A stretch of DNA of 64,000 nucleotides from Plantago ovata. Taxonomy: Eukaryota > Streptophyta > Magnoliopsida > Lamiales > Plantaginaceae. The notes under the pieces are model-generated. The model did no database searches. It was given only the letters and a program-made list of their open reading frames with translations, and was not told where the DNA came from. Numbering within the stretch: position 1 is the first letter of the stretch; each line of letters starts with the position of its first letter. Below, in pieces: positions 46,449 through 57,533 of this stretch. The position numbers were made by a program, and so were the translations under genes. The stretch is from assembly GCA_028274465.1 (NCBI GenBank), contig CM051457.1, forward strand, positions 11,869,908 through 11,933,907, in the 5' to 3' direction.

Positions 46449-48409
46449 ATGAGGGTCTTTCTCATACTAATACTCCTAACCTGCAGCTCCTTATCAACCT
46501 GCCTGCAGGTTTCTTGTCAGCAAGATAATAAGTTCACCTGCAATGGATTCGATCATCCCAACCCTAACATAACCTTAAGCGACGGTGCCAGATTACTGAA
46601 TAGAGCCATTCAATTGATATCACCCGATTCAGACCACGCCAAAGCCCATGGGCAACTGTTTCCTCATTCTCAACCTGTTTTGCTTTTCTCATAGTTTCTT
46701 CGCAGTCCCAGAGTACTTTCCGCAGCAACGGTGGTCTTCCGTTTGTGATCGCTCCATCCAGAGATTTCAGTATGGCCAAAGGGGGAGATTACCTTGGTCT
46801 CTTGAACACTACCAATAATGGCAATGTAAAAAACCATCTACTTGCGGTTGAGTTCGATACCTTCCAAAATTCGGAGTTGGATGATATTGACAGTAACCAT
46901 GTTTTGGGTTGATATAAATAGCTTGATCTCAGATTACTCTACTTCAGCAGGATATACTAACACCGCCGAGTTCTATCAACCTCTGACTCTCGTAGGTGTC
47001 AATCCCATTTATGTGTGGATCGAATATGATTCTGTTGCAAGTGTCTTAAAACTGACTCTTTCTCCTGATTCTTGGAGGCAAAAGTGCCTCTATTCTCTTT
47101 CGGCATAGACCTGTCTACCGTTCTGTTGGAAACTATGTATGTTGGGTTCGCTGGTGCTTCAGTAGGTTACGTGGAGAATTCACGGTATCTTTTGGGCTGG
47201 AGCTTCCAAATGTCTGGAGGAGCAACATTGGATTTGGATCCTCATACACTCCCTTTGCTTCTACCAAGGAACAAACACAAAATACTTATTGTAAGTGTCT
47301 CCGTTGTGGCATTTATGATCTTATTGGCTTGGCTTCTGTCTTCACTGCTATTTACTTGGTAAGAAGAAAGAAAAATGCTGAATCAGTTGAGTCATGGGAG
47401 ATCGAGATAGGGCCATGTAGACACAAGTACTTGGAACTTAAGAAGGCAACTAAAAATTTTAGTGCTACAGAGTTACTAGGGCGCGGAGGATTTGGTCGAG
47501 TTTATCAAGGAACACTGCCAAGTACAAAAACGAATGTTGCCGTGAAGCGTATTTCACATGAATCTAAGCAAGGAGTTCACGAGTTTGTCTCTGAAATATC
47601 AACCATTGGTAGGCTTCGTCATAGGAATTTAGTCAAGTTGCTGGGATGGTGCAGACGTGGTGCTGATCTTTTACTTGTTTACTATCTTATGCCTAATGGG
47701 AGCTTGGACAAGCTACTATTCAAACAACCTAGATGTGTTCTTGGTTGGGACAAAAGGTTCGGAGTCATCAAAGGTGTTGCTGCTGGTCTACTCTACTTGC
47801 ATGAAGAGTATGAAAAAGTTGTAATTCACAGAGATGTGAAGGCCAGCAATGTCCTCCTGGATGGCGAAATGAATGCCAAGCTGGGAGACTTTGGGCTCGC
47901 AAAGTTACATGATCATGGCTCTAATCCCGATACAACTCAAGTCGTGGGAACTATAGGGTACATGGCACCCGAACTTGTTAGAACTGGTAGAGCCACAAAA
48001 CGTTCTGATGTGTTTGAGTTTGGTATTCTATTGCTTGAAGTGGTATGTTGGTGTAAATCAATTGTGTCCACACTCAAAACAGAGGACTTGGTTTTGGTTG
48101 ATATTGTGTGGAAAAAATATGAGAGAATTCTCGATGCATTGGATGATAACCTAGAGGGGTAAGTTCGATGAAAAAGAGGTTTTGATGATACTGAAATTGG
48201 GATTGATGTGTTCAAGGAATGAACAATCAACACAGCCTAGCATGAGAGAGATCGTGAGTTATTTGGAAGGGAAGGTTGAGATGCCTGCAGTTTCGAGGGT
48301 GCCTGGGGCTGGTACGGAAGAGGTAAGTCCGGAATGTAATGTGCCTAGACCTGTCTCGTTTACAATGTTACATGATTCACTTGTGCGTACCATGTGTGAA
48401 CCTAGATAG
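46449..48409 (+). pseudogene. L-type lectin-domain receptor kinase pseudogene
   Basis: Intronless remnant of a plasma-membrane lectin receptor kinase. A signal peptide (MRVFLILILLTCSSL) leads into a legume-lectin domain that is split over several frames. Recognisable pieces are APSRDFSMAKGGDYLGLLNT, HLLAVEFDTFQNSELDDID and VDINSLISDYSTSAGY. A membrane helix (ILIVSVSVVAFMILLAWL) follows, then a long kinase frame (about 47329-48162) with LGRGGFGRVYQG, VAVKRI, VIHRDVKASN, DFGLAK and GYMAPE. The first stop comes after about 80 codons (46692). Further frameshifts lie in the lectin half, near 47330 at the helix, and near 48160, after which KFDEKEVLMILKLGLMCS continues in another frame. At least four breaks are visible, so no full receptor can be made. 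The kinase catalytic residues are intact. Confidence 0.88.
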
Positions 48410-50166
48410 CATAGACTTTGTCATTACTTAATCTAAATATTATTACTTGGAACCTGTTTCTAAAATTTCACACGGGACCTTTAGATCTGGGCCAGAAGTA
48501 AACGATATGGTGGGGCTATAAGTCTATAACTAATTATACGTACATACCTTACCACCGACACTCCCTACAGTTGCCACAAAATTGTGGGCACAAAGGAACT
48601 TGTGTTGAAGCATCTGTGTTATGCATATCAGCTGGATTCAAGAACAAACAGTAAAGTAATAAGTAGAATGTTTTAATATAGTTTGTTGCTTAAATATTGT
48701 TCACCATAACATTGCATTAAAACAAATTTAATTTTAATAGTGACACAGGTCCATTTTAAAGTGTCTTAACAACTTTGAACTTTCGATGAATTGAACCAAG
48801 TACCAAACAGTGAAGTACATAAGTATAATTCTCTTATGAATGAATGCAAATCTAACATTAATGAAACGAACTAAACAAGTAAACAGAGAGTCCAAAGAGG
48901 CAAAACAAGCGTCTCAAATCTTACCAAACACATTCTGAGTTTTAAAACTAAATATGACGGTATGACCAAACAATTAAGCTCCTCAGTTATTCAAATCCAC
49001 CTAACTTGGTTTTTAATCTCCAGTATGAAGTGAGCCAACACAAACAAGGACAACTAGTACATATACAATGATTTTGATTCAGCTACGATTTGAGATGAAG
49101 AACAATCCTACAATAATAGCTGCAGAAATTGGACATCACAAAAGACCTCCCTATTTACGTGATTCGGATGAACATAATCAATCCTACTCCACCAGAAAAC
49201 ACAATCAGTTACCAGAGATGGCATATTGCCTGTCAAACTTGCTAAAACAGACACTCTTCTACTCGAAATTATCTCTTAAGCAAGCATTTTACAATGCAAC
49301 TAATACAGGGGGAATTCCCCAAGATTCTAGTTATACACATTCGATTGCAGCGAAATAATCTGGAGCAATCTGATCATGTAACTGCCTCCTCATGATCAAC
49401 AATGAAGAATGACTTCAACTCCAAGTGACTGATAATAAGAGCCGTAAATTGTTTTCGACTCCCCTCCATTTTCAATTGTTTGCAAGACAATAAATTGAAA
49501 GAGAACCATCTGTCTTTGTGGCAACTCCAGTGTACTAATTAAGATCACAACATAACTTACAAGTGGTAATATAATAGTATATTATATGTACGTGAACTTT
49601 ATCTTGATCACGTTCTGTTTAACACCGAGGTTATTTGACTGTTTGACCATTGATCGCTTGAATGTCAACTTGTTTGATAATTAAGCCAAGTAGAATCATT
49701 CAAATATAATCTAGCTGAGTTGTTTTTATACTCTTAATTTACCAAATAACTTCATTAAAATCAGACAGCTTATTCTCAATTACAATCTGAACATCCTAAT
49801 CAGCTAGTTTTTTTTTTTTTTTTTTTTGCTCATGTAGCTTATAATCTTTTTATGTTAAGCAAAACCTCGCTTTTATGCTAATTTAGTGTGAAGTAGATGA
49901 TTCTTATAATTTACAGTTTTGCACAACACAATAAATTACCAGCTTAACAAAACTCTTCCAACACAGATTGTGAACAAAAATTTGCATATATATGAAATAT
50001 CCACAATCTTGCTTAAATTGCAGATCCCATAAAACATAACTAATTCAAGATTTACCCAAAACACAAACCACCATTACCTTAAATCACAGCAACATTGAAC
50101 AAAACATAGACAAAAATCAAGAACCCATAAGCCAGTTAGCCCAGTAGTTAACTAGTAACTAACAAA
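48410..50166. other. Intergenic region without recognised genes
   Basis: AT-rich, with a poly-T run at about 49809-49828. An open frame on the + strand at 49068-49358 has no family signal and low-complexity composition. Nothing else could be supported. Confidence 0.5.
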
Positions 50167-50517
50167 CTAACCTCCCCTGGCACATCTGGTAATCATCTCA
50201 CATCCTCTGTTATAAGTGTTAACTGCACCAGCACCCTTACAGTTGTAATAAGAAGCACCTGGCCTGTCACAAGGGACCAAATCTCTTCTCAGAGTGTCAT
50301 AACTTATGAATCTCTTCTGCATCAACATCATCCTCCTGTTTACCTCTGAATCCATCATTTCTTCTTCTTCTACTACTTCTTCACCAACAAAAACCCTTTT
50401 CAAGATTTCATCAGATTTAATAGTGCTGTCAAATGAGACACCTGTACATAGTTTGAAGTGGGTTTGGGCAAGGGTGAGTAGGATGAGCAACAAGGATAGG
50501 GTGAGGAGTTTGGGCAT
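50167..50517 (-). CDS. RALFL31: RALF-family peptide hormone precursor (116 aa)
   Basis: Classical RALF. The start at 50517 gives a clean signal peptide (MPKLLTLSLLLILLTLAQT). The open frame extends upstream, but that part looks untranslated. A Glu-rich pro-region (EEVVEEEEMMDSEVN) precedes the RRMM processing site. The mature peptide starts RFISYDTLRRDLVPC, continues GASYYNCKG and ends NTYNRGCEMITRCARGG, with four cysteines, the YISY-type motif as FISY, and the YNRGC motif. In Arabidopsis, RALFL31 (At4g13950) and RALFL24 (At3g23805) sit beside SAHH genes, as here; the symbol is assigned on that basis and is tentative. Confidence 0.9.
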   Translation of the reverse strand: MPKLLTLSLLLILLTLAQTHFKLCTGVSFDSTIKSDEILKRVFVGEEVVEEEEMMDSEVNRRMMLMQKRFISYDTLRRDLVPCDRPGASYYNCKGAGAVNTYNRGCEMITRCARGG

Positions 50518-51684
50518 TTTGTGAATTATTAAGGTGAGGTTCAATTTTTGCCTCATTTGTTGAAAGTGTCTGTGTGTTTGTGAAAGTAAGATGATATTAT
50601 TAATATTATTATATGTCAGTGTGTGAGTGAGTGATGAAGGTGTGGAAGTGCTGACCAGGGGGATACCAGTATTGGATATTTTGAGGAAAATTGTACATTC
50701 AATCCTTTTCATGCCTTCAACTTTATTTTTTACACCCCCATTATCACTAAAATATTATTTACCATAGGCAGGCAATTTTAAATAGAATATACTATTACAC
50801 TGTGATAGAAATTTTACCTGAAAGAACCCCCCCCAAAAAAAAAAAAAGAAAAAGAAAAAGGACTGATAAAAATATACTGCATAATACCAAGAAGAACAGG
50901 GTTTGTGTAAACAGATAAATAAAAGAAATGCATTTTGTTAGCATATATACAGCATATTACCAAGAAGGTGCGGTCAAATTATGAGGTTTACTGAAAATTT
51001 ATAGACCAAGTCTAATGAATAATTTTCATATAAGAAAAGTGCAATTGTAGTAGGTGAAAGAAAGTGAGTGACCGGATAGCTTCAATACTAACTAAACTAA
51101 GTTGATTATTTCAAAAAAAAAACTAAACTAAGTTGATTAATGGGACGTGCTAGGCTAAGATTTGTCAAAGATTCCCAACTCCTGAGTTTTTCAAGTGGAC
51201 CTGTCACCTGTGTGTGTGGTTCACTTCTTCTGAGCTTTTACAAACAAAAGTTTTTAATGATGAGGCCATGGGAATCATGTGCATCTGATCATGATTACAA
51301 ATCTTAATCATTATTCATCACTGGAAATGGAATATAACTTTGTTGATCGGCATGCGTCCAAAGTAGTAGTATGCTTGAAAAAAGTTTTAGAGGTCCGACC
51401 TTTTCATCCGAAACAGTTACAAACCGATGTTTCATATGTAAGCGTGAGAGAGGACAAAGTACGCTGAGAAAGAATTATGTTGGTCGATAATTCAACATAC
51501 GTATATCACCAGAAAAACAGCTTATGAATAACCACACTGGCCCTTGATTAATGGTCGGGCTCGGGGCTTTACGGTATATACATGGAGAAGTTGTACATCT
51601 TATTGAGTTACTTATTTAACATATGCACAAGTCTAAAATGCAGTATCCCAAGTGTTTGGTAATACTGCGCTTTCAGGTATAAAA
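50518..51684. other. RALF upstream region and spacer
   Basis: Holds the presumed RALF promoter, poly-A rich simple sequence near 50830-50860 and a short repeat of actaaactaagttgatta (about 51091-51140). No gene was recognised. Confidence 0.45.
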
Positions 51685-54600
51685 CTATCTTCTTGTACAT
51701 TCTGGCACAAAAGCTCCATGGAATCCATAAGGAACTCTGCTCGGAATGGTAACTATGGCGACTGGCTCACTAGTAAACCTCTTAGCATCAACTACATACA
51801 CCTACAAGTAGTGAACATGTAAGTGCATAAACATCTCTATACATGTAAAAAATGACTAGACAGTAGACAGTTCGTAAAAAAAAATGAAAACGATACTAGA
51901 CAGTTCACGTGAAAAGAACTCACTTGAGACGTATTACTGTCTTCGTTATGTACATATGTAATCATCCAGCCATCATCTTCCTCGTTACCTCCCTGTTTAG
52001 GCACAAAAGCTGCTCCTGAGCAAAATGTGTTCTCTGGAAATTTGTGATATTCGGTTTTTATCAGATCCTCATTCTGTTCGCCACCCTGATACATTAACAA
52101 TAAACTGTAAGACAGAACTAAAGAAACTAGTTCATTATGGTTCTACATACGAATTGTAAGAAAATGTGAAAGAACGCACTGAAGAGGATTTTAGTTTTGA
52201 TTCTTTGAGATGCAACTTTGCCAAACCTCCGAACTTCGGCATGCCTGCCAACAGATTTTTTACATGCCTGTATCAGTTCATATGCTTTAAAAGAGAAAAG
52301 TGATGGTACTGAATAATATGGAACAAATGTATATATATTAGTACCTGCTATGGAGCTTGCGTTAAAGTCCACTGTCTGCGTGTACGCAAATCTATTGTCT
52401 TTACCATTGTACTTTTCATTAATCATCGGAAAATCCATGGAATATTCAGTTCCTGTAAGATTCCTCTCCTTCACCTCCCCAGTTCGCATATTTAGTCTCC
52501 ATTCATAAGCACAGGAAAAAAATGACATGCCTTGCAATGTTTTTTCAGCTTCTTCAACTGACGTAAAGCCATTGGAGAACCACTCAAACTTGTTGAGTCC
52601 AAAATCAGGCCCTGGTAAGATTGAATCGCGAGCTCTACATGCCATGACAACTACCTCCTCGTCATCCTCGTAGCAATTGATAATGTGCAATGCACAGCCT
52701 GGTTTGACACCAAACCACTTTACAGAATCTGAATCTCCATAACGAGGCAGTATTCCAATCCTAGCATATCCTTCTTTTTCGTGCTTTATCAATCTGCACA
52801 TGACAACAATTTAGATTAACTTCGAAAATGATTCTTGAGTTGTTGATGATATTTGAATTTCATATAAGTACAGAACACTCACGGTCCTCCACTTATAACA
52901 CGCCTTATGTCTATTGTCACAGGAAAATCCAGGACCACATTAGACCTGAAAGAATTGATGGTTCATAACAAATCAGAATGAAAGTATTCTGATGATGGTA
53001 CACTGCAGAAAGCAACCAAGTAAAAGTAGGCACCTGTCTGTAATTCCGATTTCATGGCAAAGAGAACACCGGCTTAATTTGAGGTCAACTTTATGAAGTA
53101 ATTTCTTTCCATCAGCTGAAAGAGAAAGGCAGTTTAAAACTACAGAAGTTCACTGATTCCAGTTAAGATTAATCAAACATACAATTCTTTTACCAGATAT
53201 CACTCCAAGCTCGAAATAAGGCTTTTGTGGATAAATTCCCATAATGACAAGCTCTCCAGTTTCGGGATCTTTCTGTATTAGTACTAAACACGATGAACAC
53301 CAACACATCGAATGAAGTAGTTAAAATGAAAAGGAAAGAAAAAAAAAAAAAAACTGTCACCTTGGGATGGCTAGTAAAAGGCCTCTTCCAAGCTCCGTTA
53401 ATATCCCAATTCTGCCCGGTCTCTAGCGTGTGAATGTCGATCTCTTGAGGTAAATGGTTCTCAGAAATCGAATAGAGCTTTCCAGAATGCTCAAAAACAC
53501 TCGTATTACTGAGAAACTTATTCTCATACCCAAATCTCAACTGCCAAGATAGAACCATTACAACAAGTTAAGTTATGTGATCAAACAATTAGTAGGTTCC
53601 ACTTCTTTGCATATTATTTAGTTACCCTATTTAGTAGATATGCTGACAAGACAGCACCAGATTGTCCTTCTATTGCTGGAAGAAAGGCCGGTTTACTCCT
53701 TTCCTTTTCAATTTTGTATGTATCAGTTTCGACATATCTGTTAGTATACGAAATTATCCATCTTCCATTGCTGTCTTTGGAAAAGTATAATGCATGAAGC
53801 ATTCCTTCTCCTTCTACCCATATGTTGCTTGATGCTCCAAACACAGAATTCGTAGATTTTAAACCTCCAAACAAAGGGTTTGGTCCTGCATCAATTACAA
53901 TGTCTTATTACTATCCAAGTTATGTAAGCTTTGGAACAAACAGGGAACATAGTACCAATACACAATTTACACATAAATATATAACTGATGCTTCCAAAAT
54001 TCACAGGGTAGCTATCTCACCTATCACAAGTTTGGCACAAATACTACCTGAACCAGATATTCAAGGTTCGGAAATACTAATTATTGTTTGGAAGCTTATG
54101 CCGAGAACATTATGAAAACATCAGAGTATAAACAAGATTAAATTTTGTGTAGACATTGAGTTTGTAGTAAAGCTTGTCATTTTGTTGTAGTTATCATCAC
54201 CTAAATACAGTTTTTCTCCCTTTGTCCGAATCGTGAAGTGAGAAATGGACAAGTGAATGTCACATCTCAAGAGGAACTTCATCACTATAAACAAGAAACA
54301 AGGACAGGAACTCGAATTTGTTCTGATCAACGTTACATACTTGTCATGTACAAAGAGAACATATAATGAACCACAAACACCAGCAGACTAATTCCTCTTT
54401 CTGGTTTATAGAGAAGAGAAGAGACAAAGTACCATTTCTAATGTAAGCACCCTCCGGAAAATTGTCTGGTATCGCTCCATCAACAAGGCCGGTCACCAGA
54501 ACAGTCTTTCCTAACTCTTCTACCGGGGCAAAATTACTCTGCAGTAGTTAAGAGAGAAGCAAGAATACCGTAAAATAGAAGAAATCAATCGATTATCACA

Positions 54601-54977
54601 ACCATTTGCATGGTCAAATATAAATTACCTGAGATGGGAGCAACGGTTGATCAATAAACTCAAATGCTAAATCAACAAAGGTGTCCAAAAATTTCACAGA
54701 CGCCTCTTTAATAATCTTCGGCACTCGTTCAAGAACATTGTTCTGTTGTAACTCTTTCAAGAATGGCTGTACATTAAATATTAATTAGAATGAAAATATG
54801 AATGCATATACTGGAATTTGCACTTGATAAAAGCAGAACAGAGTAAACTGTAACTATATGCACCTTTAGGCGGAAAGAAGATGATGCTGAAGCTCTTATT
54901 TGATGTTGAAACTTGGCAGAAGGAGATAATCTGCCTGAGGTGCATCTTACTTGAATGGCAAAGCTGAGACCAGCCAT
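51685..54977 (-). CDS. Carotenoid cleavage dioxygenase, CCD1-like (12 exons, 604 aa)
   Basis: Fe(II)-dependent enzyme that splits carotenoid double bonds to apocarotenoids. Exons in order: 54977-54864, 54766-54629, 54538-54433, 53885-53626, 53540-53361, 53272-53194, 53115-53034, 52945-52883, 52793-52345, 52244-52180, 52085-51924, 51801-51685. All phases close. The four iron-ligand histidines are present: FTSHPK (264), LCHEIGIT (313), [10 protein letters not shown] (377) and YGFHGAF (594). The usual MHDFAIT is CHEIGIT here, and FHNANAWEE is LHIINCYED, so the protein is clearly off the main CCD1 branch. The N-terminus (about 1-40, rich in Ser/Arg/Gln) may be a plastid transit peptide, unlike cytosolic CCD1. 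It looks like the broad group annotated as carotenoid 9,10-cleavage dioxygenase-like; the substrate cannot be deduced. The donor after exon 10 (tca/gtgcgt) is weak and is the least certain junction. Confidence 0.88.
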
Positions 54978-56198
54978 AAAAACCAATTAAGATCCTTTTT
55001 TTTTTTTTCTTAAAAAGAAAAATGATATTGTTTCAGCAGCTTGGCAGAATGAGAGAATCAAAACCAAGATATATATCACACAAGAAATGATACAGTTAGT
55101 TAACAATTTGAAGCAGTAAAAGATGAATAAGATTTGTTCCTTGAAAATGAGATGAGAATTATATATATACAGATTTGGAAGTCAGCTGTTATTTGTCTTG
55201 CATTCTTTGGGGTATCGGCTTTTCATGTAACTGGCATCTTTTAGAGCAAATGAATTTGTCTTGCATGCTTTGGTTTCTTTATGAGACTAAAACTTGTATA
55301 GAATATGAGGTAGCATGCATATGAGGTTCAGCAAATAGGAATCTAACTGGATGCAGTCTTGCAGGTTACTATCAAAAATTAAATAAAATATTGGCATGAT
55401 GACTGGACAGCCTACCCAGTCAAATATACACCTCCAGACAAAGTTTCGACTAAAACCATGCTTAAATTTAAATTTTGAGTTTATTAGCAAGGAATTGTAT
55501 TAATAGTATTATTTGTAACTTTTAACAGGGGAATCCCTAATATCATCCATTCGCAAAACGCTTTGTTTTCACTTCGCACGGATTATAAAAATATATGTCA
55601 CCATAAGTTATATTTTTATCATCACTCATGTGCATTCGAAGAAATTATGCCACCATAAGTTATAGTACTATTCTTAATTTCTTATCGTACTTCGTTATAC
55701 AAGTTCATAGACAAACTAACTGGGCAATCAATGTTTGGAAGTTGGAACTTGGAACAAGAATAATGGACAATGATGACCCAAATCAGCAGCTTTTTTACTT
55801 TAACTTTCAATGTCGATGGCTTCAATGTACCCCTTACTATCTTTTTTTTCCTTGCAAAGTCAGCTAAGCAACAAACGCTATTCGTAGCTTTGTATCTGCA
55901 GATTTTACAAGCTAACAACTCAAACATATGACAAACAAAGGCCATTGTATCACAGGGTCTTCATTGGTCATCTCCTCAATTACGCATTGAAACTGTCCAT
56001 AATCCTCTTCTACTTGAGATTGTTTCTCAATATTCAGAAAAATATACGACAAATTACAAAAACCTGTCAAAGAATGATATCCCGAGTCCACCAGCATTGC
56101 TACAACTGCTGTGGTAAAGACGGGGTACTTGGATGACAAAAGCAAATGCCCGCAGACAGTACAGCGTCTTCTACTATGACACAATAACCATAATGAGT
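54978..56198. other. Spacer between the dioxygenase and RRP46 genes
   Basis: Presumed dioxygenase promoter and RRP46 3' region. Short open frames (for example near 55628-55945) show no family signal. Poly-T at about 54994-55009. Confidence 0.45.
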
Positions 56199-57490
56199 TC
56201 ACCCAGCTGTAGATTGGTTACATGATGCAGATGACTCCAACTTCTTTTTAAAAATATTGGTTAGCGGCGTAACTGCGGCTCGACCTTGTTCTAAGCACCG
56301 GAAATAATCATCCACTGTAAATCAACACCAAGCAAAGAAAAAAAAATTAGCTGCGTGTGTTAGAGTGTAGATCATTTAAAGGGCTCCATTATGCCAACAG
56401 ATATTTAAAATAATAAGAATAACAATTAAAAGTTGCAGCCTTAGAAAATAAAAGTAGAAGAACAAAGAACAGAGGCACTATATCTCAGAGATGAAAAGGG
56501 AGGGCTATTCAAAAGCTTCCCATTTTCAGGGACTCATCAATGGTTAGAGACGGCCAAACATAATCCTATGCCCTCTTTATCTTGGGTTGATGACTCAATT
56601 ACTTTTAACTTACCCATCTGAACATGGCTAGTTGATTAGCATTTAGCATATGTGAATGCATAAATGGAATTGACAGTGCAGGGGAACTAGATTAAGGAAA
56701 TAGGATTATTTGGTGCAGAAAATTGATTTCCCTTTCTTTTTTGGGTCCCCTTGCTGTAATTGAAATGAAAGAATGTCCAGAATCCAGATCTAGCAAGCCC
56801 CCACAAGGGCAAAACAACTGATACTGATCCTGGCAGATCACCAAAGAACTGAAGTGAATGGCTAGGATGCTCAAGCATGAAAACCTCAAACTACAAGTCT
56901 ACAACATAAACAAAACACATTTCCCTTTAACTATTGATATTCCATCTTTCATTAATATGGGCCATATCACTGTTTTCTTGGATTTTAAAATTAACTAAGG
57001 ACTCCAGCAACATTAAATGTCATATTAAATTGTAAGCTTTTCATGGAGACTTCAATAAGATTCCATGGCCCAGAATCCTAAAATGATGACCGCGGGCATA
57101 GTAGTGGAGGCAAATCAGGCAATCAAAGGATGGTTCTATCATCTATGGATATGGAAGGTCAGGATTATGGCAGAGTGGTGAAGCCGGATATGTAATCCCC
57201 AAATCTAGTTGATGACTATCTAATCCAGGAGGTCTGAACTCACTTGCCAGAGATGAAGCAGGTGGAGAGCATGGTTTGATTCATGTGGCTGAATTCCTGT
57301 GGCGGGTAGGCATAACCTTTGGAATATTAAAGTTCTGTGGTAGTCTGGATATTGAATTTCTTTCTGTCCTTTTCTCTCCAATAAATATGCCAAAGATATA
57401 AACCATGACAAAAGGCTAACTATGCAAACATGGCCAATTGCAGCGCAGATTACCAATAGATAGTGGAAATGAAATAGACTAAAAAAATTC

Positions 57491-57533
<43 letters not shown>

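Noticed and set aside
49068-49358. 96-codon + strand frame between the lectin kinase and RALF
   Set aside because: No domain, signal peptide or family phrase; composition is that of AT-rich intergenic DNA.
50518-50712. Upstream extension of the second RALF frame to 50712
   Set aside because: It would bury the signal peptide 65 residues inside the protein; the start at 50517 gives a normal secreted precursor.
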